Shown here piece after piece: positions 52,582 through 60,411 of a DNA stretch of 60,411 nt; position 1 is the stretch's first letter, and the number at the start of each line of letters is the position of its first letter. Made by a program: the position numbers and the translations under genes. The notes under the pieces were generated by a model that saw only the letters and a program-made list of their open reading frames with translations, did no database searches and was not told the DNA's origin. Origin of the DNA: Sideroxyarcus sp. (lineage in GTDB: Bacteria; Pseudomonadota; Gammaproteobacteria; Burkholderiales; Gallionellaceae); contig JAUSBC010000073.1 of assembly GCA_030652215.1 (NCBI GenBank), positions 1-60,411 on the forward strand, read 5' to 3'.

Positions 52582-54105
52582 ATGCGATTTTTCCGGCTAC
52601 TCAAGATCATTTTCGTCGTTCTGCGTTTCGGTCTGGACGAGTTTTTACTGGCACATGAGCGCACAAGCTGGTTGCTGCGCCCGCTCAACTGGCTGTTATT
52701 CTTCCGCAATGTTTCCCGTCCGCGCGCCGAACGGCTGCGCCTGGCCTTGGAGACGTTGGGACCCATCTTCGTCAAGTTCGGCCAGATGCTTTCCACACGC
52801 CGCGACCTGATTCCCGTCGACATTGCCGACGAACTGGCCAGGTTGCAAGATCAAGTGCCACCCTTCCCTTCCGATCAGGCGGTTGCACTGCTGGAATCGG
52901 CCTATGGCAAACCATTGCATGAGGTGTTCGCAGAATTCGACGAAGTCCCGGTGGCCAGCGCCTCGGTGGCACAGGTGCATTTTGCCGTGCTGCCCGACGG
53001 GCGCGAGGCTGCGGTGAAGATCCTGCGTCCGGGCATTTCTGCCGTAATTGGCCACGACGTGGCTTTGCTGCAAATCTGTGCCGGACTGATAGAGCGCTGG
53101 TGGGCGGACGGCAAGCGTTTGAAGCCCAAACTGGTGGTTGCCGAGTTCGACAAGTACCTGCACGACGAACTCGACATGATGCGCGAGTCGTCTAATGCCA
53201 GCCAGCTGCGGCGCAATTTTGCCGACGCCAAGTTGCTGCTGGTGCCCGAGGTGTATTGGGACTGGTGTTCCGAAAAAGTCATGGTGATGGAGCGCATGCA
53301 CGGTTTGCCGATAGGCAACGTCCCGGGTTTGCGCGCGGCTGGTATCGACTTGTCAAAGCTGGCAGCCAATGGCGTTGAAATATTTTACACGCAAGTTTTC
53401 CGCGACGGTTTCTTCCACGCCGACATGCATCCGGGCAACATTCTGGTCACGCTGGACGGGCGTTATGTGGCGATGGATTTCGGCATCGTGGGCACGTTGA
53501 CCGTTTCCGACAAGAATTATCTCGCGCAGAACTTCATCGCCTTTTTCAACCGCGACTACAAACGCGTTGCCGAATTGCACATCGAGTCCGGCTGGGCGCC
53601 CGCCGATACGCGCGTGGACGAATTCGAAGCGGCGATCCGATCCGTATGCGAACCGATCTTCGACAAGCCGCTACGCGAGGTTTCGTTCGGCAAGGTGCTG
53701 CTGCGCCTGTTCCAGACCTCGCGCCGCTTCGGCATCGAAATCCAGCCGCAACTGGTTCTGCTGCAAAAGACGCTGCTTAATATCGAGGGGCTTGGCCTGC
53801 AGCTCGACCCCGAGCTGGATCTGTGGAAGACCGCCAAACCCTGGCTGGAACGCTGGATGAGCGAACAGGTGGGCTGGCGCGGTTTCATCAAGGCGCTGCG
53901 TTCGGAAGCGCCGCGCTATGCGACCCTGCTACCGCAACTGCCGCGTTTGCTGCACGAACGCCTGAACCAGGACTTTGCCGCCCAGGCCGCGCCGATGCTG
54001 CGCGAGCTGCTGATTCAACAAAAAAAGCGCAATGCCTGGTTATCGGTCATTGCGCTTTTGCTGGGGGCTTCGGTGCTGCTTACGGCTTATATCTACTTCG
54101 TTTAG
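52582..54105 (+). CDS. ubiB: UbiB, ABC1-type atypical kinase for ubiquinone synthesis
   Basis: A membrane-bound ATPase/kinase-like protein required for ubiquinone biosynthesis. The 507-residue product has the family KxGQ motif ([16 protein letters not shown]), an alanine-rich loop ([13 protein letters not shown]), AAVKIL with the lysine, [17 protein letters not shown] and [10 protein letters not shown]. Two membrane segments stand at the C-terminus ([20 protein letters not shown]). Length and order of motifs are normal. There is no clear ribosome binding site in front of the ATG. Confidence 0.96.
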   Translation: MRFFRLLKIIFVVLRFGLDEFLLAHERTSWLLRPLNWLLFFRNVSRPRAERLRLALETLGPIFVKFGQMLSTRRDLIPVDIADELARLQDQVPPFPSDQAVALLESAYGKPLHEVFAEFDEVPVASASVAQVHFAVLPDGREAAVKILRPGISAVIGHDVALLQICAGLIERWWADGKRLKPKLVVAEFDKYLHDELDMMRESSNASQLRRNFADAKLLLVPEVYWDWCSEKVMVMERMHGLPIGNVPGLRAAGIDLSKLAANGVEIFYTQVFRDGFFHADMHPGNILVTLDGRYVAMDFGIVGTLTVSDKNYLAQNFIAFFNRDYKRVAELHIESGWAPADTRVDEFEAAIRSVCEPIFDKPLREVSFGKVLLRLFQTSRRFGIEIQPQLVLLQKTLLNIEGLGLQLDPELDLWKTAKPWLERWMSEQVGWRGFIKALRSEAPRYATLLPQLPRLLHERLNQDFAAQAAPMLRELLIQQKKRNAWLSVIALLLGASVLLTAYIYFV

Positions 54106-54135
54106 TTTTTCCGCTTTCGATTCGCTTTTCTTCCG

Positions 54136-54169
54136 AACGCGTGGGCACATACACCGTGCCCACCCTACC
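54136..54169. repeat. GTGGGCAC palindrome, copy 3
   Basis: AACGCGTGGGCACATACACC then GTGCCCACCCTACC, the third copy of the element at 24431 and 24763. It lies between the convergent ubiB and parA-like genes and could terminate one or both. Confidence 0.65.
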
Positions 54170-54933
54170 TATACGAACCCGGTTTCCATCAATTCCGTCG
54201 CCAATAGCTTGTAATCGACCGCACCCGGACTTTGCGGCGCGTAGGCGAATACATCCAGTCCGTGCATGGGGCTGGTGGCCAGCGCCACCGTTTCGCCGAT
54301 GCGCGTCTTGCATACCAGGTTGCCGTAGCGCTGTTTGAGCTTGTCGTAAATATCGTAGGAGAGTTTGCGCCGCGAATCGAAGCGCGTCACCAGGATGCGC
54401 CGCTCGAATGTGCGCTGCAGTTTCTTTTCCAGCACGTCGAGCGCGGCATCCAGCCGGTGCACGCCGTGTTGCGACAGGAAATCGGCGGATACGGGAATCA
54501 GCACTTTGTCCGACGCCAGCAACGCATTGAGCGTGAGTACGCCCAGCATCGGGCAGCAGTCGATCAGGATCGGTGCGCCGGTGAGCGCCAATTCTTCGGC
54601 CAGGCCCTGTTTCAGCATCTTGGCGGCCTGCGGGTCGCTGCCGTACAGCGCGTCTATCTTGGACAATTCCAGCGTCGCGGGGATGAGTTGCCAGCCTGCC
54701 GGGGTATCGTGCATGAGCTGGGCGAGCGGCACCTTGTCGCGAAAAAATGCCGCCATGCTCTTGGATTGCACCGTGCCGTTTTTCAGTCCGGACGCCAGAC
54801 TCAGGTGTCCCTGCGGGTCCATGTCCAGCGCGATGGGGTGCCGTTGCGCGATGGATAGCGCTGCGGCCAAATTTAAGGTGGTAGTGGTTTTACCCACACC
54901 GCCCTTTTGGTTGAATACGGCGATGACCGCCAT
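54169..54933 (-). CDS. Orphan ParA/Soj family ATPase
   Basis: A 254-residue Walker-type partitioning ATPase with AVFNQKGGVGKTTTTLNLAA (deviant Walker A), ALDMDPQGHLSLASG and ILIDCCPMLGVLTLNAL (Walker B). No parB or centromere-like repeats are near, so it is not the chromosome-partition ParA; orphan ParAs position chemoreceptors, pili or other cargo. A link to the pil or che genes is only a possibility. It is monocistronic or first before glmS in the minus direction. Confidence 0.88.
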   Translation of the reverse strand: MAVIAVFNQKGGVGKTTTTLNLAAALSIAQRHPIALDMDPQGHLSLASGLKNGTVQSKSMAAFFRDKVPLAQLMHDTPAGWQLIPATLELSKIDALYGSDPQAAKMLKQGLAEELALTGAPILIDCCPMLGVLTLNALLASDKVLIPVSADFLSQHGVHRLDAALDVLEKKLQRTFERRILVTRFDSRRKLSYDIYDKLKQRYGNLVCKTRIGETVALATSPMHGLDVFAYAPQSPGAVDYKLLATELMETGFV

Positions 54934-55038
54934 TCCTGGGCACTCCTATTTTTTCGGGGAATGTGTCTCTATCGGCAGCGGTTCGCGGGTCTTGATGCGG
55001 AATGACTCGTCGGGAGTTATTCCTTTGACAATGACCTT

Positions 55039-56862
55039 TTATTCGACCGTGACGGACTTGGCGAGATTTCTCGGCTTGTCCACATCCGTTCCCTTTTGCA
55101 GTGCTACGTAATATGCCAACAGTTGCAAAGGGACCGTATGCAGAATAGGGCTCAGAAAACCCGCGTGTTCGGGCATTTGCAGGATGTGGATGCCTTCGGC
55201 TTCCTTGATATGGGTGTTTGCATCGGCGAAAACGAACAATTCGCCGCCGCGCGCGCGGACTTCCTGCAGGTTGGATTTCAGCTTTTCCAGCAAGGCGTCG
55301 TTGGGGGCGACCGAAACCACCGGCATGTCCTTGTCCACCAGCGCCAGCGGGCCGTGCTTCAACTCGCCAGCCGGATAGGCTTCGGCATGAATGTAAGAAA
55401 TTTCCTTGAGCTTGAGCGCGCCTTCCAGCGCGATCGGGTAGTGCAAGCCGCGACCCAGGAACAGGGCATGGTTTTTGTCGGCAAAGTGTTTTGACAGTTC
55501 GGCAATCTTGGGCTCCAGCGCCAGCACCTTCTGCACTGCGCTGGGCAGGTGGCGCAATTCATGCAGGAACTGTTGTTCGCGCTCTGCCGTGAGACGGCCG
55601 CGCAGCTTGGCCAGTACCAGCGTCAGCAGGAACAGCGCGGCCAGCTGGGTGGTAAATGCTTTGGTCGAGGCCACGCCGATTTCCGGACCCGCGCGCGTCA
55701 GGAAGCGCAGTTTGGACTGGCGGATGATGGCGCTTTCCGGCACGTTGCAAATCGCCAGCGTGAACGGATGCCCGGTGGTCTTGGCGTGGTTAAGCGCCGC
55801 CAGCGTGTCTGCCGTTTCGCCGGATTGCGAGATAGTGACCACTAGCGTTTTGGGATTGGCGACACTGGTGCGATAGCGGTATTCGCTGGCCACTTCCACG
55901 CTGCAGGGGATACCCGCGATCTCTTCCAGCCAGTAGCGCGCAACTTGTCCGGCATGATTGCTGGTGCCGCAGGCGAGGATCAGGATGCTTTCGACCTGCG
56001 GGAAGATGGTATTCGCTTCCGCCCCGAAAATGCCCGGCACCATGGATTGGCTGTTGCACACCGATTCCAGCGTGTCGGCCAGCGCCTGCGGTTGTTCGTG
56101 GATTTCCTTCTGCATGTAGTGCTGGTATTCGCCCAACTCCACGCTGTCGTTGTTCAGCTCGCTGACATGCACCGGCCGCTGCACGGCTTTGCCCTGCGCG
56201 TCGAAGATGCGGTAGTCGGCCAGATTCACCTCGACCACATCGCCCTCTTCCAGGTACACCACGTTCTTGGTGACCTGCAGCAAGGCCGACATGTCTGATG
56301 CAACGAAGTGCTCACTCTCTCCCACACCAAGCAACAACGGGCTGCCCTTGCGTGCGGCAATGAGCTGGTGCGGGTTGTCCGCAGCCACCACGCCGATGGC
56401 GTAAGCGCCCACCAGTTGCGACAGTGCCATTTGGGTGGCGACCAGCAGACTGCCTTGCGCGTAGTGACTGTGGATCAGGTGGGCAATGACTTCGGTGTCG
56501 GTGTCGGAGGTGAATTCGTAACCCTGTGCGGTCAGGTCGGTGCGCAGCTCTTCGTAGTTTTCGATGATGCCGTTATGCACCACGGCGATCAGGTCGCGGC
56601 TGATATGCGGGTGTGCGTTGCGCTCGCTCGGCACGCCGTGCGTGGCCCAGCGCGTATGGGCGATTCCCAGTTCGCCGTAGGTATTGGCGCTTTTCAGCGC
56701 CAGCTCGGCGACGCGCCCGTTGCTGCGCACGCGGTCCAGTTTGCCATCATGCACGACCACCAGGCCGGCCGAGTCGTAGCCGCGGTATTCCAGGCGCAAC
56801 AGGCCGTTGACGAGGACGGAGACGATATTGCGTTTGGCGACTGCACCAACAATTCCACACAT
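55039..56862 (-). CDS. glmS: Glucosamine-6-phosphate synthase (isomerising)
   Basis: Makes glucosamine-6-phosphate from fructose-6-phosphate and glutamine. 607 residues beginning [12 protein letters not shown], where Cys2 becomes the N-terminal glutaminase nucleophile. The glutaminase domain shows [18 protein letters not shown] and [12 protein letters not shown]. Two SIS domains follow ([33 protein letters not shown]). The C-terminal [14 protein letters not shown] is canonical. No glmS ribozyme is expected or seen in the 80-base gap after glmU. Confidence 0.97.
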   Translation of the reverse strand: MCGIVGAVAKRNIVSVLVNGLLRLEYRGYDSAGLVVVHDGKLDRVRSNGRVAELALKSANTYGELGIAHTRWATHGVPSERNAHPHISRDLIAVVHNGIIENYEELRTDLTAQGYEFTSDTDTEVIAHLIHSHYAQGSLLVATQMALSQLVGAYAIGVVAADNPHQLIAARKGSPLLLGVGESEHFVASDMSALLQVTKNVVYLEEGDVVEVNLADYRIFDAQGKAVQRPVHVSELNNDSVELGEYQHYMQKEIHEQPQALADTLESVCNSQSMVPGIFGAEANTIFPQVESILILACGTSNHAGQVARYWLEEIAGIPCSVEVASEYRYRTSVANPKTLVVTISQSGETADTLAALNHAKTTGHPFTLAICNVPESAIIRQSKLRFLTRAGPEIGVASTKAFTTQLAALFLLTLVLAKLRGRLTAEREQQFLHELRHLPSAVQKVLALEPKIAELSKHFADKNHALFLGRGLHYPIALEGALKLKEISYIHAEAYPAGELKHGPLALVDKDMPVVSVAPNDALLEKLKSNLQEVRARGGELFVFADANTHIKEAEGIHILQMPEHAGFLSPILHTVPLQLLAYYVALQKGTDVDKPRNLAKSVTVE

Positions 56863-56942
56863 GATTTAGTAACCTCGGGAAGGGGGAAGGGTTAAGGGAG
56901 AAGAGCAATTCGCACGCCCTGCAGGGTAGCTGGTCGGTAATT

Positions 56943-58316
56943 TCACGTTGCGGCTTTCGATTTTTTTACCGGGCGCTGCCAGCCGGGAATAGTGACTTGT
57001 CTGCCGCGCGCCAGCGTTAGTTCGCCGGCCGGGGCATCTTTGGTGATGGTAGAACCGGCGCCTATGGTTGCGCCCTTGCCGACGGTGACGGGTGCGACGA
57101 GTTGCGTGTCCGAGCCGATGAAGGCGTCGTCTTCGATCACGGTGCGGAATTTGTTCGCGCCGTCGTAGTTGCAGGTGATCATGCCCGCGCCGATGTTCAC
57201 GCGGGCACCCACGGTGCAGTCGCCGACATAACTCAGGTGATTGGCCTTGCTGCCCTTGCCGATTTCGCTGTTCTTGATCTCGACGAAATTACCCACATGG
57301 GCGTCGTCGTGCAGCTTGCTGCCGGGACGAAGTCGGGCATAGGGCCCGATCTGGCAGTTAGCACCTACTTCGCTGGAATCTATGTGGCTGTAAGGCGCGA
57401 TCTGTGTACCTTGGGCAATGCTTGCCTTGCGGATGACGCTGTAAGCCCCCACACGCACACGGTCACCCAAGGTCACGTCACCTTCGAAAATGCAGCCGAC
57501 GTCGATCTCGACGTCGCGCCCGCACACCAGATTGCCGCGCACATCGATGCGCGCCGGATCGGCCAAGGTCACGCCTTGCGTCATTAATTTGTTTGCCGTG
57601 GTCTGCTGCCAGACCCGCTCCAGCGTGGCGAGCTGCATCTTGTTGTTGATGCCCTCGACTTCCCATTGCTGTGCCGGTTGCACGGTACGCACGAGCAGAC
57701 CTTGCTGCACGGCCATGGCCACGATGTCGGTGAGGTAGTACTCGCCCTGCGCGTTGTTGTTACCCAGCTTGCCCAGCCATTCGCGCAGTTTTGCGGTCGG
57801 CGCCAGCAGGATGCCGGTGTTTACTTCCTTGATTTCAAGCTGCGCGGCGTTCGCGTCTTTCTGCTCTACGATGCATTGCACGTCGCCCTCGGCATTGCGC
57901 ACAATGCGGCCATATCCGGTGGGATTGTCGAGGTTGACGGTGAGCAACACCAGGCCTTCGCCCGCCTGCTGCATCTGGTGCAATGTGCTGTGCTGTATCA
58001 GCGGCACGTCGCCATACAGCACCATGGTCTTGCTGCCGTCTGCCAGATGCGGCATCGCTTGTTGCACCGCGTGCCCGGTGCCGAGTTGCGGTTCCTGAAT
58101 CACGAATTTGGCGCCATATTGCTGCATGGCCTGCGGCACGACTTCGCCGCCGTGGCCGTACACCACGCACACCTGCTGCGGTTGCAGCGAGGTCGCGCAA
58201 TCCAGCACATGCTGTACCAGCGGTTTGCCGGCCAGTGCGTGCAACACCTTGGGTTTGTCGGAATACATGCGCGTGCCTTTGCCGGCAGCGAGGATGACGA
58301 TATTCAACGGGCTCAT
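56943..58316 (-). CDS. glmU: Bifunctional GlmU (UDP-GlcNAc synthesis)
   Basis: Acetylates glucosamine-1-phosphate and transfers UMP, giving UDP-GlcNAc for peptidoglycan and LPS. 457 residues: N-terminal uridylyltransferase ([49 protein letters not shown]) and C-terminal left-handed beta-helix acetyltransferase ([37 protein letters not shown]). It immediately precedes glmS on the same strand, so both are likely one operon. Confidence 0.97.
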   Translation of the reverse strand: MSPLNIVILAAGKGTRMYSDKPKVLHALAGKPLVQHVLDCATSLQPQQVCVVYGHGGEVVPQAMQQYGAKFVIQEPQLGTGHAVQQAMPHLADGSKTMVLYGDVPLIQHSTLHQMQQAGEGLVLLTVNLDNPTGYGRIVRNAEGDVQCIVEQKDANAAQLEIKEVNTGILLAPTAKLREWLGKLGNNNAQGEYYLTDIVAMAVQQGLLVRTVQPAQQWEVEGINNKMQLATLERVWQQTTANKLMTQGVTLADPARIDVRGNLVCGRDVEIDVGCIFEGDVTLGDRVRVGAYSVIRKASIAQGTQIAPYSHIDSSEVGANCQIGPYARLRPGSKLHDDAHVGNFVEIKNSEIGKGSKANHLSYVGDCTVGARVNIGAGMITCNYDGANKFRTVIEDDAFIGSDTQLVAPVTVGKGATIGAGSTITKDAPAGELTLARGRQVTIPGWQRPVKKSKAAT

Positions 58317-58520
58317 GTTCGGCTTTCTGAAGATGGCGGATTATAGCCGATACCGGCCCGTCGCCTCACTTGTCCAAAGGTCTCATCAATCCCGACAATC
58401 TCGCCACACAACTGTCGCCCCGCACCGGATGCCTGCTAATTGCGGTTTTGCTTACTGCGCAACTGCCGACAATCCGTTAAAATTCGGCGCTTTTTCGAAC
58501 ACAATTTCACGGTAAACCTA

Positions 58521-59060
58521 ATGACATCGCAAACTCCCGTTACGACCACCGCGCGACGCGGCCAGGTTCTTTCCACTGTTCTTTTCGGCAGCCGCTGGCT
58601 GCAGGTTCCCCTTTATCTCGGCTTGATCGTCGCGCAGTGCGTTTATGTCGTGCACTTCATGGTCGAACTGGAACATTTGGTCATGGGTACCATGACGCTC
58701 ACCGAGGAAAAGATCATGCTGATCGTGCTCGGTCTGATCGACGTGGTGATGATTTCCAACCTGCTGATCATGGTCATCGTCGGCGGCTACGAGACTTTCG
58801 TTTCGCGCCTCAATCTCGAAGGCCACCCCGACGAGCCGGAATGGTTGTCTCACGTGAATGCCAATGTGCTGAAAGTGAAACTGGCGACTGCCATCATCGG
58901 CATCTCATCCATCCACCTTTTGAAATCGTTCATCAATGCACACAACATGGACGAGAAGACCCTGCTGTGGCAGACGCTCATCCACATGGCGTTCATCGTT
59001 TCTGCCGTGTCCATTGCCTACATCGACCGTTTGATGAGTCACCATCAGGCGCAGCACTGA
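58521..59060 (+). CDS. YqhA family (TIGR00645) inner membrane protein
   Basis: From [20 protein letters not shown] (ATG 58521) it has 179 residues with about four membrane segments ([80 protein letters not shown]). The pattern [14 protein letters not shown] and [19 protein letters not shown] identifies the YqhA/TIGR00645 family of unknown function. It is divergent from glmU and convergent with atpC. Confidence 0.9.
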   Translation: MTSQTPVTTTARRGQVLSTVLFGSRWLQVPLYLGLIVAQCVYVVHFMVELEHLVMGTMTLTEEKIMLIVLGLIDVVMISNLLIMVIVGGYETFVSRLNLEGHPDEPEWLSHVNANVLKVKLATAIIGISSIHLLKSFINAHNMDEKTLLWQTLIHMAFIVSAVSIAYIDRLMSHHQAQH

Positions 59061-59120
59061 CGCACAGGGCTTCGGGTCGGTTCACCTTAACCGGCAGGAC
59101 CGTCCCGCAGTTTATTTGCG

Positions 59121-59158
59121 CACAACAAAAAAGCAGCCGAAGCTGCTTTTTTGTTGTG
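59121..59158. terminator. Bidirectional terminator between yqhA-like gene and atpC
   Basis: CACAACAAAAAAGCAGC-CGAA-GCTGCTTTTTTGTTGTG: a perfect 17-bp inverted repeat with CGAA loop and T-runs on both strands. It ends the ATP synthase operon (minus) and the YqhA-family gene (plus). Confidence 0.92.
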
Positions 59159-59176
59159 CTGCGTTTGCTGCCGGGT

Positions 59177-59602
59177 TTAATGCGTGTGCTTGCGAACCTG
59201 TTGAATCGCACGCAGTTGGGCGATGGCTTCCGCCAGTTCGGCTTGCGCTTGCGCGTAGTCGATATCGGAAGTGCGGTTTTTCATCGCTTCTTCCGCTGCC
59301 TGCTTGGCTTCCAGCGCGCGCGCTTCGTCCAGATCGGCACCGCGGATCGCGGTGTCGGCCAGGATGGTTACTACGTTGGGCTGCTCTTCCAGCATGCCGC
59401 CGGAAACGTAGATCAACTCTTCCTCTTCCTGGTCCGGGCGTTTGATACGCACGGCGCCCGGTTTGATGCGCGTCAGCAGTGCAACGTGGCGCGGGTAGAT
59501 ACCCAGTTCGCCCATTTCACCCGGAACGATGACGATTTCGGCGAGGCCGGAGAAAATCTGCTCCTCCGCGCTTACCACGTCCACATGTACGGTCATTGCC
59601 AT
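59177..59602 (-). CDS. atpC: ATP synthase F1 epsilon subunit
   Basis: The 141-residue rotor subunit that couples F1 to the proton channel and can inhibit ATP hydrolysis. The product begins [20 protein letters not shown], then [20 protein letters not shown] in the beta-sandwich domain, and a C-terminal helical pair ([33 protein letters not shown]). It is the last gene of the atp operon, 16 bases after atpD and just before the terminator. Confidence 0.96.
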   Translation of the reverse strand: MAMTVHVDVVSAEEQIFSGLAEIVIVPGEMGELGIYPRHVALLTRIKPGAVRIKRPDQEEEELIYVSGGMLEEQPNVVTILADTAIRGADLDEARALEAKQAAEEAMKNRTSDIDYAQAQAELAEAIAQLRAIQQVRKHTH

Positions 59603-59618
59603 AATCGGCTCCTAATTG

Positions 59619-60411
<793 letters not shown>

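Noticed and set aside
56863..56942. glmS ribozyme or riboswitch upstream of glmS
   Set aside because: The gap is only 80 bases of purine-rich sequence without the expected pseudoknot core, and glmS ribozymes are a Gram-positive feature.

Overview
This window is a GC-rich chromosomal segment from a betaproteobacterium. The gene families and gene order point to the Nitrosomonadales/Gallionellaceae neighbourhood: a yqgE-ruvX-pyrB-pyrC' block, a pilG-pilH-pilI-pilJ-chpA cluster, an rsmI-lpoA(lppC)-yraN-diaA-dolP block, and a ppk1-sixA-pap polyphosphate cluster. The taxon is inferred from protein character alone; no rRNA or tRNA gene was recognised in the window. Coding density is high and operons are tight, with many 1-4 base overlaps.

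Layout. 1-3.9 kb: a decaying chemotaxis cluster with the C-terminus of a chemoreceptor, a second chemoreceptor that has lost its signalling hairpin, a possible cheW stub, a receiver protein, intact cheR and cheD, and a cheB reduced to its last ~45 codons. 3.9-9.8 kb (minus): a glutaredoxin-like protein, oligopeptidase A, a zinc-less dihydroorotase homologue, pyrB, ruvX and yqgE. 9.9-18.5 kb (minus): the type IV pilus chemosensory system. 18.6-22.0 kb (minus): TrkH/TrkA potassium uptake and a redoxin. 22.3-27.3 kb: rsmE followed by a variable patch holding a lipoprotein, two orphan genes, a second diverged copy of the rsmE 3' end, the tail of a RAYT-type transposase, dispersed palindromes and a foreign-looking beta-helix lipoprotein. 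27.7-35.7 kb (plus): argA, a membrane diguanylate cyclase, yggX, ppk1, a basic RHH-like protein, sixA and a PPK2-type AMP phosphotransferase. 35.9-38.9 kb: an LRR-protein kinase and small conserved genes.

38.9-41.9 kb (minus) is a lower-GC defence island: a 5-methylcytosine methyltransferase, an overlapping candidate restriction endonuclease and a NYN-LOTUS protein. It sits between a truncated antitoxin-like reading frame and pyrC. 41.9-48.4 kb holds pyrC, rsmI, lpoA, yraN, diaA/gmhA, dolP, the heptose-phosphate adenylyltransferase, a DUF971 gene and ubiE. 48.4-54.1 kb (plus) holds small membrane and secreted proteins, yjdM, an RluA-family synthase, a Tim44-domain protein and ubiB. 54.1-60.4 kb holds an orphan ParA, glmS, glmU, a YqhA-family protein, and the end of the ATP synthase operon (atpD partial, atpC).

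Functional themes are surface motility control (Pil-Chp), pyrimidine synthesis with an active and an apparently inactive dihydroorotase, polyphosphate metabolism, cell-envelope precursor supply (glmS, glmU, heptose, LpoA/DolP) and ubiquinone synthesis (ubiB, ubiE). The unusual parts are the three reduced chemotaxis genes, the duplicated rsmE end flanking a small cargo patch, the restriction-modification/NYN island, and several families of dispersed inverted repeats.
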